Below, piece after piece: positions 10,062-20,912 of a DNA stretch of 62,639 nucleotides (the first letter of the stretch is position 1; each line of letters starts with the position of its first letter). The notes beneath the pieces are model-generated. The model made no database searches. It was not told where the DNA came from and was given only the letters and a program-made list of their open reading frames with translations. This DNA is from Paracoccus lutimaris (GTDB taxonomy: Bacteria; Pseudomonadota; Alphaproteobacteria; Rhodobacterales; Rhodobacteraceae). The position numbers and the translations under genes are program-made. The stretch spans positions 1 through 62,639 of the forward strand of contig NZ_QPJL01000020.1 in NCBI RefSeq assembly GCF_003337565.1, read 5' to 3'.

Positions 10062-10763
10062 TCAGCGTTTGACTACGATCACCGAATTGCGGATCCAGGA
10101 CAGCATGTGGATCTGCGCCGACAACTCCCGGTCGGCATCGGTCAGCTGGTAGATCTCGGGCGTCATTTCCGAGGTCGCGTCCGGTTTGCCGCAGGTGCAG
10201 CGCGACAGCGCCTGGAAATAATGCACCGGGTCGCGCATGTCCAAGCCCATGGAATAGGGGCCGCGCATGTCGCCAAACGAGGTGCAAAGATCCTCGCAGA
10301 TGAAAACGCCGCCGCTGCGCAAGGCGGGGAACAGCGTGCGGAACGCCAGGATCTGATGGATCCACAGATGCGAGGCGTCGTCGATGACGAAATCCCATTT
10401 CCGCCCGGCCAGCTGCTTCAGGAAAGGCAGGTACCCCAGGTCCCCGACATGGGGGAAAAACCCTTCATTCTTGAGCGCCATGGCCGAGGGCTTGATGTCG
10501 GCGACATGGATTTCGGTGTTTGCGGGAAAGTAGCGTTTCCACATCCGCACCGAGGCGCCGATATTGTCATCGGGTCCCGCGCCCAGTTCCAGCATATGCG
10601 TCACCCCCTGAGCGCGCAGCCGCGACAGGAAGAAGTCATAGCGGCGCAGCATGCCCTCGCTTTTGATCTCGCGGCCATCGGGGGTGCGCCAGAGGCTGGA
10701 TTTGTTGGTGTTTGCCTTGACGCCAAGTTTGTCCAGTTCGTCGAGATCGCTGAAAAAGTTCAT
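10062..10763 (-). CDS. Class I SAM-dependent methyltransferase-like protein
   Basis: A 233-residue protein with a Rossmann methyltransferase fold. Motif I is THMLELGAGPDDNIGAS, the acidic loop is EIHVADIKPS, and WDFVIDDASHLWIHQILAFR resembles cephalosporin-hydroxylase or macrocin O-methyltransferase type enzymes that modify sugars. ATG 10763 (MNFFSDLDELDKLG) was preferred over one 33 bp upstream because GGA lies at proper distance. The substrate is unknown and its only neighbours are uup and groEL. Confidence 0.7.
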   Translation of the reverse strand: MNFFSDLDELDKLGVKANTNKSSLWRTPDGREIKSEGMLRRYDFFLSRLRAQGVTHMLELGAGPDDNIGASVRMWKRYFPANTEIHVADIKPSAMALKNEGFFPHVGDLGYLPFLKQLAGRKWDFVIDDASHLWIHQILAFRTLFPALRSGGVFICEDLCTSFGDMRGPYSMGLDMRDPVHYFQALSRCTCGKPDATSEMTPEIYQLTDADRELSAQIHMLSWIRNSVIVVKR

Positions 10764-10858
10764 GGGAATATCCGGTATACAGTCAGTTTGGCGCATTAAT
10801 GAATAAACTTCCCGGGTTTGGAAGCGGTAAACGTCCGATCGCAGGCATCGATTGCAAG

Positions 10859-10887
10859 AAAAAGGCCGCCCCGAACGGGACGGCCTT
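10859..10887 (-). terminator. Rho-independent terminator of groESL
   Basis: On the minus strand AAGGCCGTCCCG-TTC-GGGGCGGCCTT followed by TTT forms a strong stem of about 11 bp (one G-U pair) 27 bp after the groEL stop. Confidence 0.85.
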
Positions 10888-10913
10888 CATCGTCTGTCGC
10901 CAAAGGCGGATGA

Positions 10914-12581
<1,668 letters not shown>

Positions 12582-12598
12582 TTATCTGAAGGTGACGA

Positions 12599-12886
12599 TC
12601 AGGCGATGACGCCCAGGATGTCGCTTTCCTTCATGATCAGCAGCTCTTCGCCATCGATCGTGACTTCGGTGCCCGACCATTTGCCGAACAGGACGCGGTC
12701 GCCGGCCTTGACCGAGGGAGCGATCAGCTCGCCCGAGTCCTTGCGTGCGCCTTCGCCGGTCGAGACGACTTCGCCCTCGGCGGGTTTTTCCTTGGCGCTA
12801 TCGGGGATGATCAGGCCGCCCTTGGTCTTTTCGTCCGACTGGACGCGACGGACCAGAACGCGGTCGTGCAGCGGTTTGAAAGCCAT
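12599..12886 (-). CDS. groES: Co-chaperonin GroES
   Basis: A 95-residue lid of the GroEL chamber. It begins [20 protein letters not shown], has the mobile loop ([20 protein letters not shown], residues 19-38) and ends [15 protein letters not shown] longer frame starting 48 bp upstream lies in the leader and is not used; ATG 12886 gives the exact family length. First gene of the groES-groEL operon. Confidence 0.97.
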   Translation of the reverse strand: MAFKPLHDRVLVRRVQSDEKTKGGLIIPDSAKEKPAEGEVVSTGEGARKDSGELIAPSVKAGDRVLFGKWSGTEVTIDGEELLIMKESDILGVIA

Positions 12887-12927
12887 TGTAGAACACTCCG
12901 GTGTTTCAGGTAGCAGTGTTGCTGTTG

Positions 12928-12954
12928 TTGTCACTCATGCTTGGTGAGTGCCAA
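12928..12954 (-). promoter_or_regulatory. CIRCE element (HrcA operator) of groESL
   Basis: Minus strand reads TTGGCACTC-N9-GAGTGACAA against the consensus TTAGCACTC-N9-GAGTGCTAA: 15 of 18 positions match and the 9-bp spacing is exact. It starts about 8 bp downstream of the -10 box, i.e. at the transcription start, where HrcA would block initiation. Confidence 0.85.
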
Positions 12955-12961
12955 TGCAGCC

Positions 12962-12990
12962 CATCTAGGCGCCGCATCCGGGCCTGTCAA
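12962..12990 (-). promoter_or_regulatory. Sigma70-type promoter of groESL
   Basis: On the minus strand TTGACA (12990-12985) is a perfect -35 box; after 17 bp comes TAGATG (12967-12962) as -10. The start point would fall near 12955, against the CIRCE element. Confidence 0.75.
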
Positions 12991-13083
12991 CGGTTGGGGC
13001 TGGCGAAATTTGGCGCGAATTCCGCTTGACGGGCGTTTTGCCGGGCGGCTACCCCGGATGCGGTTCATGGATGAGGTCGGGTT

Positions 13084-14382
13084 TTGTCGAGGCGGCTCAG
13101 GGTTCTTGTCATCGCCGAGGCGGCCAATCCCGAATGGGTCTCGGTGCCGCTGGTCGGCTGGTCGCTGGCCAATGCCCTGCGCGAGGTGGCCGATGTCCAT
13201 ATCGTCACCCAGATCCGCAACCGCGAGGCCTTGCTGCGTGCCGGCCTGATCGAGGGGCAGGACTTCACCGCCATCGACAGCGAGGCGCTGGCCGCGCCCT
13301 TGTGGCGGCTGGCTGAAAAGCTCAGCATGGGCAAGGGTGTCGGCTGGACCATAAAGACCGCCATCAGCACGCTGGGTTACGGCTATTTCGAGCGGCTGGT
13401 CTGGCGCGCTTTTGGCGCCGATATCCGCGGGGGCAAATACGATCTGGTCCATCGCGTGACGCCGCTGACGCCGACCGCGAACAGCCGCATCGCCCCCCAT
13501 TGCCGCCGCGCGGGCGTGCCCTTCGTACTGGGGCCGTTGAATGGCGGCGTGCCATGGCCCAAGGGCTTCGACAGCGAGCGGCGGCGCGAAAAGGAATGGC
13601 TGTCCTATGTGCGCGGCATCTACAAGGCGCTGCCGGGCCGGGGGGCGATGCTGCGCGATGCCTCGGCGATCATCTGCGGATCGTTCTATACGCGGGGCGA
13701 GATCCCGGCGAAATATCAGGATAAGACCGTCTGGCTGCCGGAAAACGCCATCGACCCGGCGCGCTTCAGCCTGACCGCGCCCCAGCCCGGCACGCTGCCT
13801 TTGCGTGGCTGCTTCATCGGGCGGCTGGTGCCCTATAAGGGCGCCGACATGGCGATCGAGGCGGCGCTGCCCTTGCTGCGCGACGGCCGGCTTGTGCTGG
13901 ATATCATCGGCGACGGCCCGCAGGCGGATCTCTTGCGCGAGATCGTCGCGCGCGAGGGCATCGGCCATGCCGTGACGCTGCATGGCTGGATGGCCCATGC
14001 CGATGTGCAATCCATCGCCGCGCAGGCGCAGCTATTGGTGTTCCCCTCGGTGCGGGAATTCGGCGGCGGCGTGGTGCTTGAGGCGATGGCGCTTGGCGTG
14101 GTGCCGGTCATCGCCGATTACGCCGGGCCGGGCGAGCTGGTCGACGATGCGACGGGCTTTCGCATCCCCATGGGCAGCCGGGCCGATCTGGTCGCGGGCC
14201 TGCGCGCGCAGTTGCAGGCGATTGCCGCCGATCCGGGCGTGCTGCCGGCGATGGCGCAGGCCGGGCAGGCGCGGGTTATGCGCGATTTCACCTGGTCCGC
14301 CAAGGCCGGGCAGGTGGAGCGCATCTGGCAGGCGGTCGTTGCCGGCGCGCCTTTGCCGCAGGAATTGCCGCTGCCGCGCTAG
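13084..14382 (+). CDS. Glycosyltransferase, GT-B fold (GT4-type)
   Basis: A 432-residue glycosyltransferase. The C-terminal nucleotide-sugar domain has [49 protein letters not shown] and the E-x7-E type motif expected for GT4. The N-terminus is the acceptor domain. An in-frame stop lies at 13072, so the gene must start with TTG 13084, served by GAGG 8 bp upstream. Acceptor and pathway are unknown; no polysaccharide cluster surrounds it. It is probably cytosolic, working on surface glycans. Confidence 0.8.
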   Translation: MSRRLRVLVIAEAANPEWVSVPLVGWSLANALREVADVHIVTQIRNREALLRAGLIEGQDFTAIDSEALAAPLWRLAEKLSMGKGVGWTIKTAISTLGYGYFERLVWRAFGADIRGGKYDLVHRVTPLTPTANSRIAPHCRRAGVPFVLGPLNGGVPWPKGFDSERRREKEWLSYVRGIYKALPGRGAMLRDASAIICGSFYTRGEIPAKYQDKTVWLPENAIDPARFSLTAPQPGTLPLRGCFIGRLVPYKGADMAIEAALPLLRDGRLVLDIIGDGPQADLLREIVAREGIGHAVTLHGWMAHADVQSIAAQAQLLVFPSVREFGGGVVLEAMALGVVPVIADYAGPGELVDDATGFRIPMGSRADLVAGLRAQLQAIAADPGVLPAMAQAGQARVMRDFTWSAKAGQVERIWQAVVAGAPLPQELPLPR

Positions 14383-14440
14383 TTGCGGCGGACCGCGCGG
14401 CCATGCCATGCTGCGCGAAACGCCCCAGCCGGAAAACCCG

Positions 14441-15484
14441 ATGCGTCTCAAACCGATCCTGACCGCTCTTTTTGCCTCTGCCCTGCTGGCCCTGCCTGCC
14501 ACCGCGCAGGATTGCGTGGGCCAGAACCTGTTCGACACCATGGCCCCCGAGCGTCTGGCCGAGCTGCGCGCCGCGACCGATGCCATCCCCTATCACGACG
14601 GGCTGTTCTGGCAGGCGGACAAGGGCGACATGCGCATCACCCTGATCGGCACCTATCATTTCGCCGATCCCCGCCACGACATCACCATGGCCCATTTCGG
14701 CGCGTTGATCGATCAGGCCGGGCTGCTGATGGTCGAGGCCGGCCCCGATGAGGAAGCCCGGCTGGCCGATGCGATGAAGACCGATCCGACGCTGATCGTG
14801 AACCCGACCGGCCCGACTTTGCCCGAACGGCTGACCGATCAGGAATGGCAGGCGCTGTCGGCGGCACTGGAACAGCGCAACCTGCCCGCGGTCGTCGCCA
14901 GCCGGCTGCGGCCCTGGTATGTCGCGGTGATGCTGGGCATCTCGCCCTGCATGATGCGTATGGTCGAGAAACGCGGCGATGCGGGCGGGCTTGACCACCT
15001 GCTCGTCGAACGGGCCGAGGCGGCGAATGTCCCGATCCGCGCGCTTGAGCCCTGGGACACGCTGTTTACGCTGTTTGACGGCATGAGCGCGCGCGAGGAA
15101 GAGGACATGATCCGCGCCGCCATGCCCGCCGCCGAACATGCCGACGACTATACGGTGACGCTGACGGACGCCTATTTCGACGGCGAAAGCTGGATGATCT
15201 GGGAATTCGGCCGCTTTGATGCCTATGACAGCTCCGGTCTCAGCCGGGCCGAGGTGGACCGGCAGATGCAACTGGCGCAGGAAAAGCTGATGGACCAGCG
15301 CAATGCTGGCTGGATCGCGCCGCTTGATGGCGCGGCAGCCGAGGCTGCGGGGCAGGGCAAGGGCGTCGTCGCAGGCTTTGGCGCCCTGCACCTGCCGGGC
15401 GAGAACGGCGTCCTTCGGCTTCTGGAACGCGATGGCTGGACGATCCGGCCGATCCGGGTGGAGGGGATAGGCAATGGCGGATGA
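14441..15484 (+). CDS. TraB/GumN family protein, exported
   Basis: A 347-residue protein of the TraB/GumN (Tiki-like) family. ATG 14441 gives a clean signal peptide (RLKPILTALFASALLALPAT-AQ), so it is secreted or periplasmic. Family blocks seen are ITLIGTYHFADPRH, LMVEAGPDEEA near residue 95 and the late GFGALHLPGENGVLRLLE. Relatives are metal-dependent proteases in eukaryotes; the bacterial role is unknown. An ATG at 14408 would spoil the signal peptide. Overlaps the next gene by 11 bp. Confidence 0.82.
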   Translation: MRLKPILTALFASALLALPATAQDCVGQNLFDTMAPERLAELRAATDAIPYHDGLFWQADKGDMRITLIGTYHFADPRHDITMAHFGALIDQAGLLMVEAGPDEEARLADAMKTDPTLIVNPTGPTLPERLTDQEWQALSAALEQRNLPAVVASRLRPWYVAVMLGISPCMMRMVEKRGDAGGLDHLLVERAEAANVPIRALEPWDTLFTLFDGMSAREEEDMIRAAMPAAEHADDYTVTLTDAYFDGESWMIWEFGRFDAYDSSGLSRAEVDRQMQLAQEKLMDQRNAGWIAPLDGAAAEAAGQGKGVVAGFGALHLPGENGVLRLLERDGWTIRPIRVEGIGNGG

Positions 15485-15809
15485 GCTGTGGCGCGAGGAA
15501 CGCGAATTCTGGCTTTCGGGCTTGGCCGAGGCGGCGCGCAAGCTGGATGGGGCCTGCCTGATGGTGCTGGGACCGGCGGGCGTGCTGGACCGGGCGGGCG
15601 TCGTCGCGGCCCTGCAATCGGCCCCGCGCTGGCAGGAACTGACCGTTTCCGATCGCAGCACCATCGAAACCGACGAGGTGGTGGTGCTGGCCTATCGCGC
15701 CGTGGCCCGCCGCCCCGCCGCCGATGCCTATCGCGCGCTTTGCACCACGACATGGATCCGCCGCCATGGCGACTGGCGCATCCTTCAGCATCAGCGCACC
15801 ACCCTGTAA
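15474..15809 (+). CDS. DUF4440 / SnoaL-like (NTF2 fold) small protein
   Basis: A 111-residue protein whose pattern (WREEREFWLSG start, STIETDEVVVLAYRAVAR strands, and TTTWIRRHGDWRILQHQRTT end) matches DUF4440 proteins of the NTF2-like fold. Function unknown; ligand-binding or ketosteroid-isomerase-like roles occur in the fold. The start lies inside the end of the TraB/GumN gene, so the two are probably co-translated. Confidence 0.65.
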   Translation: MADELWREEREFWLSGLAEAARKLDGACLMVLGPAGVLDRAGVVAALQSAPRWQELTVSDRSTIETDEVVVLAYRAVARRPAADAYRALCTTTWIRRHGDWRILQHQRTTL

Positions 15810-15842
15810 CGACGACCCTGAAATCACGGATTCCCATTGTAA

Positions 15843-16484
15843 ATGTTGCATGATCTACTGCGGCATGGCCGCTTTCTCATCAGTTTTGCCCTTGGGCTGG
15901 TGCTGGGTCTGGCCGCCTTTCGGATGGAGACCATCGATCGCATTCTGGTGTTTTCGGTCAGCTTCAACCTGTGCTTCCTGATCCTTTCGGCCCTTATGGT
16001 TCGCGGCACCGGTGGTCAGGCTCTGCGGGCCATGGCCGATGAAAATGACGAAGGAATGAAGGTCATCGTGCCTTTGGCTGTCGGCGCCGTGCTGACCAGC
16101 CTTGTCACCATCCTGTTGACCATTCAGGACCCGCATTCGGGCGCGGCGCTGCGCCCGATCATGGCGTTGATCTCGGTGCCGCTGGGCTGGCTGATGATCC
16201 ATTCCATGATGGCGTTTCATTACGCGAGCCTCTGGTATGCGCCGGGCGATGACGGGCAACCCATGCGCGGACTTGGCTTTCCGGGACTGGCCGAGGGGCA
16301 GGATGCCGAGCTGTGGGATTTCCTGTATTACAGCTTTACCATCGGGCTGGCCTCGCAGACCGCCGATGTCTCGGCGCTGAGCACCCGGCTGCGCCGGATC
16401 ACGCTGCTGCATTCGGTTCTGGCCTTCTATTACAACACCGTGGTTCTGGCCCTGGCGGTGAACGCCGCCGCCTCGCTCGGTTGA
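15843..16484 (+). CDS. DUF1345 family membrane protein
   Basis: A 213-residue inner-membrane protein with five or so hydrophobic segments (LISFALGLVLGLAAF; ILVFSVSFNLCFLILSALMV; VIVPLAVGAVLTSLVTILLT; the later SVLAFYYNTVVLALAVNAA). The segment DFLYYSFTIGLASQTADVSA is the DUF1345 signature. Function unknown. Start ATG 15843 lacks a strong ribosome site. Confidence 0.82.
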   Translation: MLHDLLRHGRFLISFALGLVLGLAAFRMETIDRILVFSVSFNLCFLILSALMVRGTGGQALRAMADENDEGMKVIVPLAVGAVLTSLVTILLTIQDPHSGAALRPIMALISVPLGWLMIHSMMAFHYASLWYAPGDDGQPMRGLGFPGLAEGQDAELWDFLYYSFTIGLASQTADVSALSTRLRRITLLHSVLAFYYNTVVLALAVNAAASLG

Positions 16485-16549
16485 TAGACATTCCCCGCCC
16501 GCAGATTTATAAGGCCGGCGAATTTTCCGACAGTTCCACAGGGAATCCC

Positions 16550-17470
16550 ATGATCCAGGTTTTCGGCCACAAGGCCCCCGACACCGACTCGACCGGCTCG
16601 CCCATCATCTGGGCCTGGTATCTTTCCGAGGTGCGCAAAGAGCCGGCCCGCGCCGTCCTGCTGGGCGAGCCCAATACCGAAGCCGCCTGGATGCTGGCGA
16701 AATGGGACCTGCCCAAGCCCGAGATCATCGCTGATGTCGCGGCGGGCGATCAATGCGTGATCGTCGACACCAACAACCCGGCCGAGCTGCCCGCCTCGAT
16801 CAACGAGGCCGACGTGATCGAGATCATCGACCACCACCTGCTGGCCGGCGGCATCAAGACCCGCCTGCCGATCAACATCACCATGCGCCCGCTGGCCTGC
16901 ACGGCGACGATCATGCATGACCTGATCGGCGACGAGGATCTCGCCCGCGCGCCGCGCGCCATCAAGGCTGCGATGCTGACCTGCATCCTGTCGGACACGC
17001 TGGAATTCCGCAGCCCGACCACCACCCCCCATGACCGCGCCGTGGCCGAAAAGCTGGCCCGCGATCTGGGCCTGTCGATCCCCGACTATGCCGCCGAGAT
17101 GTTCGCGGCCAAGTCCGATGTCTCGGCCTTCTCGGAAGAGGCGCTCTTGCGCATGGACAGCAAGGAATACGAGCTGGGCGGCAAGCAGTTGCGGGTCTCG
17201 GTTCTGGAAACCACCGCGCCGCAGGTGCTCTTGGACCGCAAGGCCGCGCTGATGGCCGCCATGCCGGGCGTTGCCTCGGCCGATGGCGCCGACGAGGTGC
17301 TGTTGTTCATCGTTGACATCCTGAACGAACAGGCGACGCTGCTGGTCCCGAACGACTTCGTGAAACAGGTCGCCGAGAAAAGCTTCAACGCCAAGGTTTC
17401 CGGCGACAGCGTCCTGCTGCCCGGCATCATGTCGCGCAAAAAGCAGATCATCCCGGCTCTGGCCATCTGA
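16550..17470 (+). CDS. ppaC: Manganese-dependent inorganic pyrophosphatase (DHH family)
   Basis: A 306-residue family II pyrophosphatase that splits pyrophosphate to phosphate in the cytosol. Metal motifs are GHKAPDTDS (6-14), the D in VIVDTNNP and the DHH in IIDHHLLAGG (about residue 95). The C-terminal DHHA2 domain ends SRKKQIIPAL, the substrate-binding RKKQ motif. ATG 16550 gives the family start MIQVFGHKAPDTDSTGSP; frame extensions further upstream are in the DUF1345 gene and not used. Confidence 0.95.
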   Translation: MIQVFGHKAPDTDSTGSPIIWAWYLSEVRKEPARAVLLGEPNTEAAWMLAKWDLPKPEIIADVAAGDQCVIVDTNNPAELPASINEADVIEIIDHHLLAGGIKTRLPINITMRPLACTATIMHDLIGDEDLARAPRAIKAAMLTCILSDTLEFRSPTTTPHDRAVAEKLARDLGLSIPDYAAEMFAAKSDVSAFSEEALLRMDSKEYELGGKQLRVSVLETTAPQVLLDRKAALMAAMPGVASADGADEVLLFIVDILNEQATLLVPNDFVKQVAEKSFNAKVSGDSVLLPGIMSRKKQIIPALAI

Positions 17471-17483
17471 TAGGGAACGCTCC

Positions 17484-18353
17484 ATGACGCAGATCATCAA
17501 TTCGCTGGCCGAGATCGCGGCCGATTACGACGTGCTGTTCTGCGACCTCTGGGGCTGCCTGCATAACGGCGTCGCCCCCTATCCCGAGGCCGTCGCCGCC
17601 CTGCAGGAATTTCGCAAACAGGGCGGGCGCGTGGTGTTGATGACCAACGCGCCGCGCCCGGCGCCCTATGTCCAGCAGCAGTTGGACCGCATGGGCGTGC
17701 CGCGCGACGCCTATGACCTGATCGTCAGCTCGGGCGATGCGGCGCAGGACGCGATGTTCGCGGGCGCGGTCGGGCGCAAGGTCTGGGCCATTTCCCAGCC
17801 CAAGGACGAGGGCTTCTTCACCGATATCCCCGCCGAATGGCAGGACGCCCCCGCCATCCAGCGCGTCGAGCTGGATCAGGCCGAAGGCATCGTCTGCTGC
17901 GGCCTTTTCAACGACCTGACCGAGGTCCCCGAGGATTACCGCGCCCGGCTGATGCTGGCACGCGAAGCGGGCCTGCCGCTTTTATGCGCCAACCCCGACG
18001 TGGTCGTCGATCTGGGGGACAAGCGGCTTTACTGCGCCGGCGCGCTGGCCGAACTTTACGAGGATATCGGCGGCAAGTCGCTTTACTTCGGCAAGCCGCA
18101 TCCGCCGATCTATGACATGGCGCGGCGCAAGCTGGGCCTGCCCGAGGACACGCGCTATCTGGCCGTGGGCGACGGCATCGCCACCGACGTTCCCGGCGCT
18201 GCGGGCGAAGGGATCGATGCGCTCTTCGTCTCGGGCGGGCTGGCGCATGATCAGTTCGGCCCCGATGTCGAACATCCCGACGCGGCCATGCTGAACGAAT
18301 GGCTGGCGCTGCGCTCGGAAAATCCGCGCTACAGCATCGGCCGGCTGCGCTAG
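17484..18353 (+). CDS. TIGR01459 family HAD-type phosphatase-like protein
   Basis: A 289-residue HAD-superfamily protein of the class IIA type. Motif I is DVLFCDLWGCLHNG, in which the second Asp of the usual DxD is replaced by Trp (D21-x-W23-G), as is usual in TIGR01459. Motif II is VLMTNAPRP, and the late motif is YLAVGDGIATDVPGAAGEGI. Substrate unknown; relatives act on sugar phosphates or nucleotides. It follows ppaC by 13 bp with a ribosome site AGGGAACG, so the two are probably one operon. Confidence 0.85.
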   Translation: MTQIINSLAEIAADYDVLFCDLWGCLHNGVAPYPEAVAALQEFRKQGGRVVLMTNAPRPAPYVQQQLDRMGVPRDAYDLIVSSGDAAQDAMFAGAVGRKVWAISQPKDEGFFTDIPAEWQDAPAIQRVELDQAEGIVCCGLFNDLTEVPEDYRARLMLAREAGLPLLCANPDVVVDLGDKRLYCAGALAELYEDIGGKSLYFGKPHPPIYDMARRKLGLPEDTRYLAVGDGIATDVPGAAGEGIDALFVSGGLAHDQFGPDVEHPDAAMLNEWLALRSENPRYSIGRLR

Positions 18354-18499
18354 GGCGCGGGCAGGGTGACCGATTGCCGCGCCACTCTTGCAACCCGTGG
18401 CTGGCTCGGTAATACCGGCATGACTTGGGCCGCGCGGCGCATTCGCGTCCCGGCTGGAACTTGAACGACCGGGCCCTGATCGGCCCAGCGGGGGCCAGA

Positions 18500-19432
18500 T
18501 TGCGCATCCATCACGACTGGAAAGGTCTGCCGCCTGAGGCCCGCGGGGCGACAGTCGCCATGGGCAATTTCGACGGCGTGCATCTGGGGCACCGCTCGGT
18601 GATCGACGCCGCGCGCGCGGCGCTGGACGCACCTTTGGGCGTCATCACCTTCGAGCCGCATCCGCGCGAATTCTTTGCCCCGGCGGACCATCCGCCATTT
18701 CGGCTGATGAATGCCGAATCGCGCGCGAACCGGCTGGCGCGGCTGGGCGTGGATCATCTTTACGAGCTGCCCTTTGACGCGGTTCTCGCCGGCCTCGCGC
18801 CCGAGGATTTCGCCCGCGAGGTGCTGGTGCGCGGCCTTGGCGTGCGCCATGTCGCGGTGGGGGCGGATTTCTGTTTCGGCTGCAAGCGCAGCGGCAATGC
18901 GGCAACGCTTGCGGCGCTGGGGCGCGAGCTGGGCTTTGGCGTGACCATCGCGCCGCTGATCGGGGATGGCACGGTCGAATACAGCTCGACCGCGGTGCGC
19001 GTCGCGCTGGCCGAGGGCCGCGCCCGTGACGCCGAACGCATGCTGGGTCATTGGCACCGCATCGACGGCGCCGTGCTGCATGGCGACAAGCGCGGCCGCG
19101 ATCTGGGCTATCCGACCGCGAACATGGCGGTGGACGGGCTGCATCTGCCGGCGCTTGGCATCTATGCGGTGCTGGTCGATGTGCTGACCGGCCCGGAACG
19201 CGGCAGCTACAAGGGCGTGGCCAGCCTTGGCGTGCGGCCGATGTTCGACGGCAAGCGCCCGAATCTGGAAGTGCATATCTTTGATTTCAACGGCGACCTT
19301 TACGGCGAGCACCTGTCGGTGGCGCTGGTCGAATATCTGCGCCCCGAGGCGAAGTTCGACAGCCTCGACGCTCTGATCGAACAGATGGACCGCGACAGCG
19401 CACGGGCGCGCGATATTCTGGCGACCCGTTGA
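18500..19432 (+). CDS. ribF: Bifunctional riboflavin kinase / FAD synthetase
   Basis: A 310-residue enzyme that makes FMN and then FAD from riboflavin. The N-terminal nucleotidyltransferase half has VAMGNFDGVHLGHRSVID (HxGH motif) and YSSTAVRVALAEG; the C-terminal kinase half has GRDLGYPTANM. I chose TTG 18500 (giving LRIHHDWKGLPPEARG, the usual family start) with GGGGG 5-9 bp upstream. A second TTG at 18425 would add 25 residues with no similarity. Its stop TGA overlaps the ATG of the next gene. Confidence 0.92.
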   Translation: MRIHHDWKGLPPEARGATVAMGNFDGVHLGHRSVIDAARAALDAPLGVITFEPHPREFFAPADHPPFRLMNAESRANRLARLGVDHLYELPFDAVLAGLAPEDFAREVLVRGLGVRHVAVGADFCFGCKRSGNAATLAALGRELGFGVTIAPLIGDGTVEYSSTAVRVALAEGRARDAERMLGHWHRIDGAVLHGDKRGRDLGYPTANMAVDGLHLPALGIYAVLVDVLTGPERGSYKGVASLGVRPMFDGKRPNLEVHIFDFNGDLYGEHLSVALVEYLRPEAKFDSLDALIEQMDRDSARARDILATR

Positions 19433-19872
19433 TGCGCCCGCGCTTCTGGGAACTGCCGCTGCCCAAGCTTGCCCCCGATGAATGGGAGGCGCTCTGCGAC
19501 GGCTGCGGCAAATGCTGCCTGAACAAGATCGAATACGAGGATACCGGCGAGGTCGCCTTTACCCGCGTCGCCTGCCGGCTGCTGGATGGCGAGACCTGCC
19601 AATGTTCCAGCTATGCCAATCGCCATGATTTCGTCCCCGATTGCGTGGTCCTGACGCCGCGCAAGCTGAAAGAGATCGCATGGTGGTTGCCCGTCACATG
19701 CGCCTATAGGTTGCGCGCCGAGGGCAAGCCGCTCTACGACTGGCATTACCTGATCTCGGGGGATCGCGAATCGGTTCATCGTGCCGGTGCTTCGGTGCGG
19801 GGCTGGACCGTCAGCGAGCTTTCCGTGACCGAGGATGACTGGGACGATTACATCATCGAGGATCTGGCATGA
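19432..19872 (+). CDS. YcgN / UPF0260 family cysteine-cluster protein
   Basis: A 146-residue protein with eight conserved cysteines, including CDGCGKCCLNK near residue 25, CRLLDGETCQC and the late C in PVTCAYRL. This is the UPF0260 (YcgN/YkgJ-like) zinc or iron-sulfur cluster family; role unknown. It is tightly packed between ribF (TGATG overlap) and ltaE (ATGA overlap), so it is translated with both. Confidence 0.88.
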   Translation: MRPRFWELPLPKLAPDEWEALCDGCGKCCLNKIEYEDTGEVAFTRVACRLLDGETCQCSSYANRHDFVPDCVVLTPRKLKEIAWWLPVTCAYRLRAEGKPLYDWHYLISGDRESVHRAGASVRGWTVSELSVTEDDWDDYIIEDLA

Positions 19873-20912
19873 ATTTCGCCTCGGACAATGCGGGTGGCGT
19901 GCATCCCCGGATCATGGCGGCGCTGGCGGCGGCGAATGACGGGCATGTGCCGGCCTATGGCGGTGACCGCATCACCCGCGCGGCGCAGGACCTGCTGCGC
20001 GAGGTCTTTGACGCGCCCGATGCGGCCGTCCATTTCGTGCCCACCGGCACCGCCGCCAATGCGCTGTCGCTGTCGCTGCTGGCACCGGGCTGGGGCAAGG
20101 TCTTCTGCCATCAGGACGCCCATATCCAGACCAGCGAAACCGGCGCACCCGAGTTCTTTACCGGCGGCGCCAAGCTGATCACGGTGCCGGGCACCGGCGG
20201 CAAGATCACGCCCGAGGCCCTGACCGAGGCGCTGATTCTGAATGGCCGCGATTCCGTTCATGCCGGGCAGAATGTGGCGCTGTCGCTGACCAATGCCACC
20301 GAATGGGGCACGGTCTATGACGTCGAGGAGATCGCGGCGCTGACTGCCATCGCTCATGCGCAGGGGATGGCCTGCCATATGGACGGGGCGCGTTTCGCCA
20401 ATGCGCTGGCTTCGCTGGATGTGGCGCCCTCGGATCTGACATGGCGGGCGGGGATCGACATCCTGTCGCTGGGCGGCACCAAGAATGGCTGCATGGGCGT
20501 CGAGGCGGTGCTGATCTTTGATCCGGCCCTGTCCGATGAATTCGAGTTCCGCAGGAAGCGCGGCGGCGCGCTGGTTTCCAAGCACCGCTTTCTGGCGGCG
20601 CAGGTTCTGGCCTGGCTCGAGGGCGATCTGTGGCTGCAGATGGCGCGTCACGCCAATGCCATGGCGCATGAACTGGCGCTGGGATTGTCGCGGCTGCCCG
20701 GCGTGCGCATCAATCAGCGGGTCGAGACGAATGCCGTCTTTGCCACGGTCCCGCGCGAAGTTTACAGCCGCGCCCGCGCGACAGGGATGAGTTTTCATCT
20801 TTGGCCGCATACGCAGGACGAGGCCGGGGACGAGCCCTTGTCGATCCGGCTGGTCTGCGGCTGGGACACCCGGCTTGAGGATGTGACCGGTGCGCTGGCA
20901 GCCTTGGCCTAG
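19869..20912 (+). CDS. ltaE: Low-specificity L-threonine aldolase
   Basis: A 347-residue PLP enzyme splitting L-threonine or L-allo-threonine to glycine and acetaldehyde. It begins NFASDNAGGVHPRIMAALA; HMDGARFANALAS holds the Asp pairing with the cofactor, and the Schiff-base lysine is K205 in SLGGTKNGCMG. Full length for the family. The start codon overlaps the ycgN stop by 4 bp (ATGA). Its stop codon shares four bases (CTAG) with that of the convergent pncC gene. Confidence 0.9.
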   Translation: MNFASDNAGGVHPRIMAALAAANDGHVPAYGGDRITRAAQDLLREVFDAPDAAVHFVPTGTAANALSLSLLAPGWGKVFCHQDAHIQTSETGAPEFFTGGAKLITVPGTGGKITPEALTEALILNGRDSVHAGQNVALSLTNATEWGTVYDVEEIAALTAIAHAQGMACHMDGARFANALASLDVAPSDLTWRAGIDILSLGGTKNGCMGVEAVLIFDPALSDEFEFRRKRGGALVSKHRFLAAQVLAWLEGDLWLQMARHANAMAHELALGLSRLPGVRINQRVETNAVFATVPREVYSRARATGMSFHLWPHTQDEAGDEPLSIRLVCGWDTRLEDVTGALAALA

